NCBI GenBank assembly: GCA_010015745.1
Contig: ML978207.1
Coordinates: 124,001 to 188,000, forward strand
Direction of reading: 5' to 3'
Length of the DNA stretch: 64,000 nt
Origin: Setomelanomma holmii
Taxonomy: Eukaryota; Ascomycota; Dothideomycetes; Pleosporales; Phaeosphaeriaceae
A program made the position numbers and the translations under genes. The notes below the pieces were generated by a model. The model was given only the letters and a program-made list of their open reading frames with translations, did not search any database and had not been told where the DNA came from. Below are positions 9,130 through 17,604 of this stretch, piece after piece. Every line of letters begins with the position of its first letter. The stretch's first letter is position 1.

Positions 9130-11025
9130 ATGGCTACCGTCGAAGATATCGAGATGCTCCTCGATGAGACCCAGCGCGAGGTCGAAGCCAAAGCTGCATC
9201 ACGCCAAGCGAGCAGCGAGGCTCGCGACACCGACAGCCGCCGTGAAGATCGCCCCCGCGACCGCGACCGAGACCGCCGCTCAGACCGCCGTGATAGAAGC
9301 CGCAACCGTGAGTCTTATGGAGACCGCCGTCGGAGTCGAGACAGGGACTATCGACGGAGAGATGGGAGCCGTCCGCGATCGAGCAGAGCTGACACAGACG
9401 AAGGAGACCGAACCCGGCGCAGCAGCTCGCGTGATCGCTACCGTGGTGATCGAGGAGACCGTCGAGGTCGTGGAGGACGTGGAGATCGAGGAGATCGCGC
9501 AGATGGTGGTGACTATTACAGCGGAGGTGGTCGTGCCCGCTCTCGCTCTCCCCGCCGTGACCGTGAAGACAGGTACCGTGAACGTGGCAGCGGCCGCGAT
9601 AGGTCTCGAGACCGTTGCAGTGGCGGCGACCGTCGTGTTAGCCAGCGCGAGAAGACCCCCGAGCCTGAAGTCACCGAAGACGATCGTGATAAGCGCACTA
9701 TCTTCGTGCAGCAGATCTCCCAGCGCGCTGAGACTCGCCATTTGCGTGTCTTTTTCGAAACCGTTGGCCCAGTCGTCGAGGCCCAGATCGTGAAGGATCG
9801 TGTTACTGGTCGCTCCAAAGGGTAAGCCACCCTTTGCATTCACTTGCATGTCACTTACTAACAATGCTCAGTGTCGGCTACGTGGAGTTCAAGGATGAAG
9901 AATCTGTTCCCAAAGCTCTCGAGCTGACTGGTCAGAAATTGAAGGGTGTTCCGATCATCGCGCAGCTTACCGAAGCTGAGAAGAACCGCGCTGCTCGACC
10001 CTCCGAAGGCGGCGCTGCTCCAGGTGCCAACGGTGCGCCATTCCACCGTCTTTATGTTGGCAACATTCATTTCAGCGTCACCGAACCCGATCTTCAACAG
10101 ATCTTTGAGCCTTATGGTGAACTCGAACAAGTCATCCTCCAGCGTGATGAGGCCAATCCAGGTCGTTCCAAGGGCTATGGGTTTGTTCAGTAGGTCAGCC
10201 ACCATGTTCGAAGTGGGATATACGCTAACGCATGTAGGTTCGTTGATCCATCAAACGCTAAGAATGCTCTCGCAGAGATGAACGGTTTTGAGCTTGCCGG
10301 TCGCCAGATTCGTGTCGGCCTTGGTAACGACAAGTTTACCCCCGAGTCTACCGCAAGCCTCCTCCGCACGTTCAACCAGCAGGCCCAGAGCTACCAAGGC
10401 TCCGCTTTCAGTGGTGCAGGTGGCCGCGGTGCTTACGCTGGTGGTTCTGGTGGTGTCTTCGACCGCACCCACAGCAAAGATGATCGCGGTGTCAGCGGCG
10501 CCTCAGCTCTGGACGACACCGATGTCGCCGGCGTCAACTTCAAGACTTACGATCGTAGCAAGCTGATGAATGCGCTGGCCCGACGCGATGATGCTCAGCC
10601 TGCTCCCGGTGCTCAGCCTGTCGTCAGCAAGCCTCGCGCTCCCGTTGTTGACAAGCCTATGGCATCGAAGTGCATCAAGATTGAGAACGCCTTCGACGCG
10701 GATGAGTAAGGTCTCCCGTGAATCGGATGAGGATTTATGCTGACACACTGCTAGGGAACTCAAGAACTTTGGCGCCAGCTGGATCTCAGATCTCGAGCGC
10801 GAGGTCAAAGAAGAGTGCGACAGGAAGTACGGAAAGGTCGTCCACCTCGCAGTCGACCCCAACACGGAGGGCGATATCTACGTCAAGTTCGATTCAGTTT
10901 CTGGAGGCGAGAAGGCTCTTCAGGGTCTCAATGGCCGTGGCTTCAATCACCGTACGATTCGTGCGTCTTATGTTGTCGATAAGATCTACAACTCTCTCTG
11001 GGGTGCCGCTGCAAGCCGGTTCTAG
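9130..11025 (+). CDS. RS-domain splicing factor with three RRMs (RBM39/Rsd1-like)
   Basis: Four exons (9130-9821, 9872-10189, 10238-10705, 10755-11025) give 582 residues; the introns are 48-50 bp. Residues 1 to about 175 are an Arg/Ser/Asp-rich RS-like region. RRM1 has RNP2 RTIFVQQI and RNP1 KGVGYVEF. RRM2 has RNP2 RLYVGNIHF and RNP1 KGYGFVQF. A flexible Gly/Ala-rich link follows, then a C-terminal RRM with GDIYVKF that resembles the U2AF-homology motif of the CC1/RBM39/Rsd1 family. These proteins act in 3' splice site recognition and bridge U2AF and U2 snRNP components. Introns 1 and 2 each interrupt the RNP1 motif of RRM1 and RRM2. The start ATG is preceded by CGCA and no upstream in-frame ATG is likely. 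Function is assigned from the domain order. Confidence 0.9.
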
Positions 11026-11072
11026 GGTCCTCGACCCAACTCTTGAGAGGTACGTGAAGACTTTGAGGATTA

Positions 11073-11117
11073 ATGATGGGACCTGAGGTACTCGTCCGCT
11101 GCCTCAGGACCCATCAT
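11073..11117. repeat. near-perfect inverted repeat (hairpin) after the splicing-factor gene
   Basis: Arms 11073-11088 and 11102-11117 pair over 16 bp with one mismatch, around a 13-bp loop. It starts 48 bp after the stop codon, so it probably lies in the 3' UTR. It may affect 3'-end formation or RNA stability. Confidence 0.7.
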
Positions 11118-11726
11118 CCTGACTGCCTTACAGGACTACGCCCGAGTTGGATTTGCCGTCACGACACTGGCTATGAGGTGCCCGAAAACGACATTGGACT
11201 GAATACGAATAGACTGCGACTTTTCTGGCGGTACGACGTGTTTCGATTTCTGGAGGATGTTTACGCATGGCTTCGAGCCTGCGCGGACTATGCACTTGAC
11301 CACGGAGGAATTGTCGGTATGCCCTACAGTATCCCCGGGGCTGAACACATCTTACACATGTTTCCTAGGTTCTACTAGCTTGCCTAGCTTTGCAGGCGTT
11401 TACGATTCGGCGTTTTGGAGTGGAGGACTCGGGCTGCTAATAGTCCATAGGACCAGCGCGTCTCTTCCGCTCAGCGAACGTCGACTGCTCAGAACATGTA
11501 CAAAAGTTAACAGTGTTAGATCCCATCTTGGAGTGATGTTCGTCTCGTGGCTAACTTGCAGATGATAACAATCTCGCGGGCGTGCACTGCATCGACAGAA
11601 TAGCTCACATTGCTTGGTATTCCACGCATGATTTCATTTTCACTTTCATGTCATCACTGATCACCGAGCAGGCATGGAACTTGCCGAAAAAAAATGTTTC
11701 TTCGTTGATTAAAGTAGTGGACATGC
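11118..11726. other. intergenic region without a recognised gene
   Basis: Convergent spacer between the splicing-factor gene and P1. Only short ORFs without recognisable domains are present, and no repeat was recognised. Confidence 0.45.
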
Positions 11727-12767
11727 TCAGCCCGTCCAACTCCAAGCCGGGGACATCTTGTGCCGGAATCCTCCCTTTGTCTCAGGGACCGAACCAAGCA
11801 ACAAGCTTCCTCGCTCCGCACAATCCTCAGTGACCGTCTTCTTCATCAGGTCCATGGCTGGGTAGTAGCCAAGTCCCGGCCGGTCGACCATGAGAAGCTG
11901 AATCTCGTTCGACATAGCCATCATGTCCCCCGTCACGTCCATGCCTGCAATCAAGTTGCGCTTGATGTCCACCCGTTGACTCCGATAAATGAAGCCCTTG
12001 ATCGTTTTGCCGACTTCCATCGCATCGAGGACGTCGCTAAGCACTCCAGCTAGTGGTCCCCATGGTTGGAGATCGTTAACCTCACTGCGTATTGTTGAAA
12101 GGATCGCGATCATTTCGTGCGTCCAGTCTGCGACTTTCATGCGTTTCCAGCGCAAGCGGAGTTCTATAAAACGCCAGCATCGCACGAGCTCAGTGACGAG
12201 ATAGTGTATTCGGTCGTCTGGATACTCGGCAGCAGGCTCTTGGACGCGCGGATAACGAAGGAGGTCTTGTCTGAGATTCTCCGAAGAGAAGGCTTCGGCA
12301 AGATCGGGGTTGATAAGTTTGGAAGTGGTAGCTTCTTCAGGCGTATCTGGTCGAGGGAAAGGTGCTGAGCCGGTCTCCTCTTCTGATTGGGACTTTAAGC
12401 GTTGATCAGCTTGCATCTCGTCAAGTATCTTACCGAATCGAATATCAGTCTCTGCACCCAACCAGTCTGTAAATAACGAGAGACCTTCATTCTCTGCTTG
12501 AAGCGACACATCAAGATCTTCCATCGAGCACAGAACTGGCTGGACGGTGTTCTCTTCGGGTCTCTCATCGTACTCGTCTTCGTAGGTATGGCCTGAGCTC
12601 CATTCCTGAGACTGTACGAAATCGTCGATCTGCTGCTCCCATACAAGTTCTTGAACCGACAAGTCTGAAGGATCGCACGAGATCTGGCCGTTGTTCATGC
12701 CATCTACATCCACGAAGTTCATGTTTCCGGGACCAGCCTGGAAGCTTGAAGTAGGTAAATAGAACAT
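11727..12767 (-). CDS. member P1 of an unrecognised family, 5' end severed by an element
   Basis: A 346-residue frame that I do not recognise. It clearly resembles the protein at 42030-43177 (P2) and more distantly 44583-45413 (P3). Shared blocks include SFQAGP near the N-terminus, IHYLVTEL, RW-x-RMK-x-ADW-x-x-EM, LQPW-PL, DMMAM, and a C-terminal CxE(R/Q)GSLLL followed by PET-G-FR. The acidic N-terminal third is probably disordered; the rest is predicted mostly helical. The ATG at 12765-12767 lies 5 bp from the TA repeat of the long-TIR element (12774-16543). Across that element, 16557-16544 supplies an upstream ATG that joins in frame through the TA. The gene therefore probably began at 16557 and has lost its promoter. 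The remaining frame is intact, so a shortened protein is possible if a new promoter exists. Confidence 0.7.
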   Translation of the reverse strand: MFYLPTSSFQAGPGNMNFVDVDGMNNGQISCDPSDLSVQELVWEQQIDDFVQSQEWSSGHTYEDEYDERPEENTVQPVLCSMEDLDVSLQAENEGLSLFTDWLGAETDIRFGKILDEMQADQRLKSQSEEETGSAPFPRPDTPEEATTSKLINPDLAEAFSSENLRQDLLRYPRVQEPAAEYPDDRIHYLVTELVRCWRFIELRLRWKRMKVADWTHEMIAILSTIRSEVNDLQPWGPLAGVLSDVLDAMEVGKTIKGFIYRSQRVDIKRNLIAGMDVTGDMMAMSNEIQLLMVDRPGLGYYPAMDLMKKTVTEDCAERGSLLLGSVPETKGGFRHKMSPAWSWTG

Positions 12768-12773
12768 CTGATA

Positions 12774-13243
12774 ACGTCCGTCACTGCGTAACGGAAAACC
12801 CGCCGTAGCGGAACGTCAACAGCACTTTCCATTGTAACAACACCAACAATTGTCGCACAGCTTTAGTAGCTTTAGGATAGAGGGTATAGCCGCTTGTCTC
12901 CTTTTGTACATCATATGCTTGTCGTACGTTTATTCAATACCTAACAATACTATGATTTACTCCTATGCTGTATAGCGCTGCCTCCTCGCACTGACTTAGA
13001 CTTTCCTAAAGGTTCCTGCATCTATCTAAAAAGTTATTGGACTACAGATTGCTACGAGAAGATGGTAAGCCGAGCATTTCACTGCGTTCGATAAGCTGGT
13101 TGCGCTGCATCAGTGAGTTGTTGCTTGTCGAGCAGCACGGCTCAACAACAACGTGCATCCTTGCTGTACAGAAGCGGCCTAGCTCTATCCTGACTACACC
13201 ATTATTAAGCATTGCTACAGCTACAACTGACTCGTACAAGGCA
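12774..13243 (+). repeat. left 470-bp terminal inverted repeat of the NLR element
   Basis: Pairs with 16074-16543. The outer 100 bp are roughly 85-90% identical by eye. Further blocks such as TGAGTTGTTGCTTGTC and CATCCTTGCTGTACAGA also match the other end in inverted order. Similarity stops just after ACTCGTACAAGGCA. Confidence 0.85.
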
Positions 13244-13554
13244 AGGGTAGTACTCAAGGCTTGAAAAGTGGCGAAATTACGGGCTGTGCTACATGCGCCT
13301 CTACCTACCTGTTCTCTATACGTTTTGAAACATTTATAATATTGTTGCAAGTCCAGGTTAGCTGTCCTCCCTGCTAGCATCATCAGAGGACTTTGTCGGT
13401 TCAACAGGGCTGAAGTGGCAAATACTGATCATGTGCTTCTGTGTAGAAGTTAGAAGAACTTTCTCGAACTTGGAATATGGCAATTTTGCGAGCTATATAT
13501 TCATACCAATCCCTGACCCTCTATCAAACGGAGGGAATAATAAATATATGATAG

Positions 13555-15854
13555 TTAAGATTGTTTTGTCACTGCGCATCTACCCTGCGCGTCGACGTCG
13601 GCGCCCTTGTCGAGCAGCAGCTTCACTACCGCCTCGTGGCCTCCAGATGAAGCCGCCTGGAGTGCGTTGCCTAAGTATTCACTCTGCACGTTGGCTTCCG
13701 CGCCCTTGTCGAGCAGCAGCTTCACTGTCGCCTCGTGGCCTCCAGATGAAGCCGCGTAGAGTGCGTTGCCGTAGCGTTCCCGCACGTTGACGTTGGCGTC
13801 CTTGTCGAGCAGTAACTTAGCCATCTCATAGTGTCCATGTCCCGCTGCGTACATCAGCAGAGTTTCACCACTGCTGTCTAGCGCATTAACTGCATAAACT
13901 GCGTCCCTCCCTGCTATGCGCAGATACCTCTTCGCTACCTCACATAGTCCAAAGCGTGCTGCCCAGTGTAGACCTGTAAAAGCTGGAGAATACTTGCTGT
14001 GCCCTGGGTATTTGTACCCTGGTCCGACGTCCAAGGCTTGTACAGCGCGTGCAAGTAGACTGTCGTGAGTGAGGTACAAACGAACTGCTTGCGCAACCTC
14101 AGCTTCGACACATCTCGCATGTTCGCCACAATATCTGGCTGCGTAGTCCAGGAGTTCATGCTGACGCAGCCTCTCTTTGAAGTCTTCGTCAGTGGCACAG
14201 CTGCCGCTTTCGAAGACGCTGAACGATAGGTAGGTCAGACACGTCTCGACTATTCCCAATTGTCCATCTAGGCTCAGCCTAGAGCTAATACGCTCAAAGT
14301 ATTCTTGCGTAATGTAGTACACAAGACGGATAATAGCGCTCTCCCGATCGACCACAACAAGCCCAGCGCATACAGAGACCATGTCGTCCACATCAGCTTT
14401 GTTTTCTGGATCGAGTTCAGCTTCGCCAGGCTCGACTGCCAAGGCGCAGCATAGCTCAGCAGTAGTGAGCGGTCATTTCGCAAATGTAACCCACGTTAGA
14501 ACGTTCTTTACTAGTTTAGAGTGACTAGCTCGTTGGCTTTCGATCCTCTCTAGTGCTTCACTGTACGCATCATCGAGCGCAGCGGCACCTTTCGAGAGTG
14601 TAGTGAGAGTTGATTTGACTTCTTTTGCTGTCGTATTGTCCGATAGGGAATCTATGTGTAGACGAGCAAGAAGAAACCTCAAGTACGTAAGTTTGTATCG
14701 CTGTAAAGACGAGAAGCGACTCACATGCCGCGGACAGCCTCTACTACTCTTTCCTGCACTAATTCTTGCAAGGTTGCACTTCGCTGGACACATCCAGGCA
14801 GCCGATGTATCTGGCCAGCCACGAACTGCTTGACGTCCTCATTGATAGCCTTAACTTCCAGCCTGACTGCTGGCCGGAGAGCGCTGAATGTATCGTGGAG
14901 CGATGGCCTGGTTCCGCGGCTAGCGTGTTTTTGATGCAACTGTTCTACAGGACCTAGCGCTGACGGTCGGCCCTGACCTAGCTGCTTGAGGATGGCCGCG
15001 ACTATGCTAGCAGTGCCTTGGTCTGCCTGGGATTTGTAGTTGCAGTAAATATACGCGACTCCATATGCGCTGTTCTGCGCTGAGTTTAAAAGATGGTCGA
15101 TTGCGATAGCTGCGACCATAGTCTTACCAGCTCCTGGGATTCCTGGGCAGAAGAGAGTAGTCTTAGCCTCGCTGAGCCATTGTGCTACTTTGGGTGCGTC
15201 TAGGAACCATTGGCCTGTCCCTTCCTGTCTGCGCTTTATGATATCTGATTGTTGAGCGGGATAGTCGCTAGACGATATCTATTCTAGAAGAATGCGTTGA
15301 CTGACTGTGACTTGCTCGTGCTGGACCTTGTCGACAGCAGATTGGATAGCCGATACGTGCGTCCGGATCAAGTTGGTATCGTCTTTGATAGCTTGGAAGA
15401 TTTTGCTTGTTGTATAAGCTTAGTCGCTGTACAGTGCTAGTGCAGTAACTTACAAGTGATCCATTTGTAATGCAATCTCTATTAGCGTCTTAAGCCGCTC
15501 CATCCGGGCTAAAATAGCATCCACTTCTTCTTTCTTGAACTTCTAGATTAATGCATTCTTTAGTCAACCTGCGTCTGTCATCTTTGCTTGCAGAGTTTCC
15601 AGCACCTGCTTGAACTGGTCGAGCGGCCCGTTCCCAACTGCAAGGGCTTGAACCGCGTTGAACCATAGCTGGTGGGCATGTCCCTCTTCCAGTCGAAAGC
15701 GCAAGTTTGTCAGGAGATTGTGAATACTGCTAGCTTCAATCGTGCACTGAGCATGGCCCTTAGAGGCATCCTTAACATTGTTCAGGTAGGCGAGGACTTT
15801 GGCTGAGAGCTGGAGGATAGCGATAATGCTGGCTGTGGCACTCAGCGGATCCAT
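13555..15854 (-). pseudogene. NLR pseudogene: fungal N-terminal domain, NACHT, ankyrin repeats
   Basis: Read from ATG 15854, the product has a fungal NLR N-terminal domain (MDPLSATASIIAILQLSAKV) and a NACHT ATPase with P-loop GIPGAGKT (near 15130). A helical/winged region follows (GMFLLARLHIDSL, then PLTTAEL and ALAVEPGE). Ankyrin repeats end at 13555. Two introns fit the alignment: 15406-15453 (48 bp) and 14678-14724 (47 bp). Four in-frame stops break it: TGA 15564-15566, TAG 15543-15545, TAG 15279-15281 and TGA 14473-14475. They stand where Arg or Trp is expected, so each is one C-to-T or G-to-A change. NLRs are intracellular sensors, in fungi often for non-self recognition and cell death. 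This copy is dead unless stops are bypassed. It fills the centre of the long-TIR element. Confidence 0.85.
13601..13900 (-). repeat. ankyrin-repeat units with high DNA identity
   Basis: Units starting near 13601, 13700 and 13796 recur at 99 and 96 bp (33 and 32 codons). The first two differ at about four of their first 70 bases. Such internal conservation is typical of repeat domains under concerted evolution in fungal NLRs. Confidence 0.75.
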
Positions 15855-16073
15855 ATCGGAAGGGTTTGATTGCTGACTGCAGACATGTGCGAGAAGCGTT
15901 TTGCGAACAAGGTGAAATCGCCGATGTTCAACCAGGCTGAAGAACACGCGGCTGTAGTGAGGCTGAGCGAGGACCTGCTATACGAGTCGCATGAGGGTGC
16001 CGCATGTTATTAATAAGGTCACAATGGCACGGTGCTTCGCGAGTCGCTAGCTGTTACGTGTGCCTCGCAGAGC

Positions 16074-16543
16074 TGCCTCGTACGAGTCAGCTGTGGCTGT
16101 GGCAAGGCTTAATAATTGCGGAGTCAGAAATGAGCTAGGCCACGTCTGTACAGCAAGGATGTACGTTGTTGTTGAGCGGTGCGGTTTGACAAGCAACAAC
16201 TCATTAATGCAGCGGCAATCAGCTTGTTAAACACAGTAAAATGCTCGGCATACCATCTTCTTGTAGTGATCTGTAGTCTGATCAGATTGTAGATAAATGC
16301 ACAACTGTTCAGGAAAGTCCGAGCCAGTGCGAGGAGGCAATGCTGTGCAGCCCAGCAGTGCATTGCGGTATTGTCAGGTACTGAATAAGCCTACAAGAAG
16401 CATATGAAGTACACAAAAAGACAAGCCGTTAAGGTTTCCATCCTGAGACTACTGAAGCTGTGCGACAATTGTTGGTGTTGTTATAATAGAAAGTACTGTT
16501 CGCGTTCCGCTACGGCGGGTTTCCGTTACACAGAGACGGACGT
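16074..16543 (-). repeat. right 470-bp terminal inverted repeat of the NLR element
   Basis: Inverted partner of 12774-13243, with the same length and order of matching blocks. Its outer end abuts TA at 16544-16545. Confidence 0.85.
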
Positions 16544-16770
16544 TAGTTCATCTGCATCGTCGACTTACAAATTGACTTGGTGGGTTTGGTTTGGCCTGGC
16601 AGTGGATCTTCAAGAGGACGATATACAGTCGTTCAATAGCGCATTATAATCTCATAACATTGTGTATATACATGCTGTGCGTTCACAACATACAATCTGT
16701 GATCATGATAGAGCGTTAGGGGGACGATGTGTATGTAAACCGAGCATACAATGTCCAAACATCCTGACGC
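16544..16770 (-). promoter_or_regulatory. displaced start codon and promoter-like DNA of P1
   Basis: Read on the minus strand, ATG at 16557-16555 opens a five-codon stub that ends at the element. Joined through TA to 12771, it continues in frame into P1. The upstream DNA contains GGACATTGTATG and CATGTATATACACAATG. These resemble GGGCATTGTGTA and CATGTATACACAATG in the same order upstream of P2 (41855-41950). This supports a common promoter ancestry. It is a sequence comparison only; no promoter activity is shown. Confidence 0.6.
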
Positions 16771-17604
16771 CAACGACGATAGCACAGCCAGAAGACTGTT
16801 ACTGCTTTGCCTCGTCCCGCGGGCAATTGCATGGCTCTTTTTCGTGACCAATTTGGGCGTCAAAAGTCAACTCGTCTCCTTGATTCAGACTAATGATGAT
16901 GTAGTTTGGCGAGGAGAACACCTGCTCTATCTCGAAATCTTTGGGCGGCTTATAGCTTAGTGAATCTTCGTGATCATTGACTTCAAGATCTCACGCTTTG
17001 GTCGCGGCCGAGAGCTTGTGCCCATGGGCGACGTTGACCATGTCTTCTAAGTTTTGCCATATTGCATGTGAAAGTTATATGTGGAAGGTGGAAGGTGGAA
17101 GGTGGAAGGTGGAAGGTGGAAGGGTATATATGTAGTGCAATGGATGAGTCGGAGAGTACACGTTGTTCTACGAGAGATGGAAAGGTAGGACGAAGGTAGA
17201 AAGTTGAGTCCTTGGGAACACGGGAGGATAGCTTACTATTCAGCGCTAAGAACTGATGAGGAGCGAGCTGCGCGCAATGACAGCCTGAGCAAGACAACGC
17301 GAACATGTCTCATCGCATGTCTTACACATGTCACGGTCTTGGCAACTGTCGACCTGCTTATATTAAGAACATCTTCGAAGTTTTAGATGCATTCCTGCGA
17401 CCGGCTACTGCTACCGGTCAACGCATATATACCAACTATCACCTTTACAACTTACTTAGAAGGCCCATCACCACCCGCGATGTCCGACATTGTGACCGAA
17501 TATGTTCACTATGCGCGCACCGCATCTCACTTTCACCATGTGTGCAGACATGTTCGGGGAGCTTCGAAAGTATATAGCACATCCTTCCCCATACTCCATC
17601 CTTC
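16771..17604. other. intergenic region with a minisatellite
   Basis: No convincing gene. It contains the 7-bp tandem repeat at 17081-17122 and several short ORFs without domains. Confidence 0.45.
17081..17122 (+). repeat. tandem repeat (GTGGAAG) x6
   Basis: Six perfect 7-bp units in an intergenic stretch. The 7-bp unit would shift a reading frame if translated, which agrees with a non-coding location. Confidence 0.9.

Larger units (their letters stand above)
12774..16543. mobile_element. long-TIR element carrying an NLR gene, TA target site
   Basis: A 3770-bp element bounded by inverted repeats of 470 bp each (12774-13243 and 16074-16543). They begin ACGTCCGTC and stay alignable along their full length. 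TA lies outside each end (12772-12773 and 16544-16545), consistent with a TA target duplication as in Tc1/mariner or pogo/Fot1 elements. The 2.83-kb centre holds an NLR pseudogene on the minus strand. No transposase, integrase or recombinase frame is visible, so the element is non-autonomous. The insertion sits in the 5' coding end of P1. Differences between the two repeats are largely transitions, in line with RIP-like decay. The superfamily is uncertain because I could not compare with a transposase-bearing relative. Confidence 0.85.

Noticed and set aside
9164..9793. A 209-codon plus-strand ORF and a 194-codon minus-strand ORF over the RS region
   Set aside because: They are shadows of the Arg/Ser/Asp repeats of the RS/RRM protein; the real frame starts at 9130 and contains the RRMs.
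11073..11378. A 101-codon ORF after the splicing-factor gene
   Set aside because: It begins in the hairpin of the probable 3' UTR and encodes no recognisable sequence.
13042..13404. A 120-codon minus-strand ORF near the NLR
   Set aside because: Half of it lies in the left 470-bp terminal repeat, it has no domain, and its mirror in the right repeat is not open in the same way.
12774..16543. Two independent small inverted-repeat elements that happen to face each other
   Set aside because: Each 470-bp arm has only one terminus of the pair, the arms have equal length, TA lies only at the outer ends, and the outer flanks join to restore gene P1.
12774..16543. A giant Starship-type cargo element
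   Set aside because: No tyrosine recombinase (captain) frame is present, and the ends are long inverted repeats with TA, not the short direct target repeats of that class.
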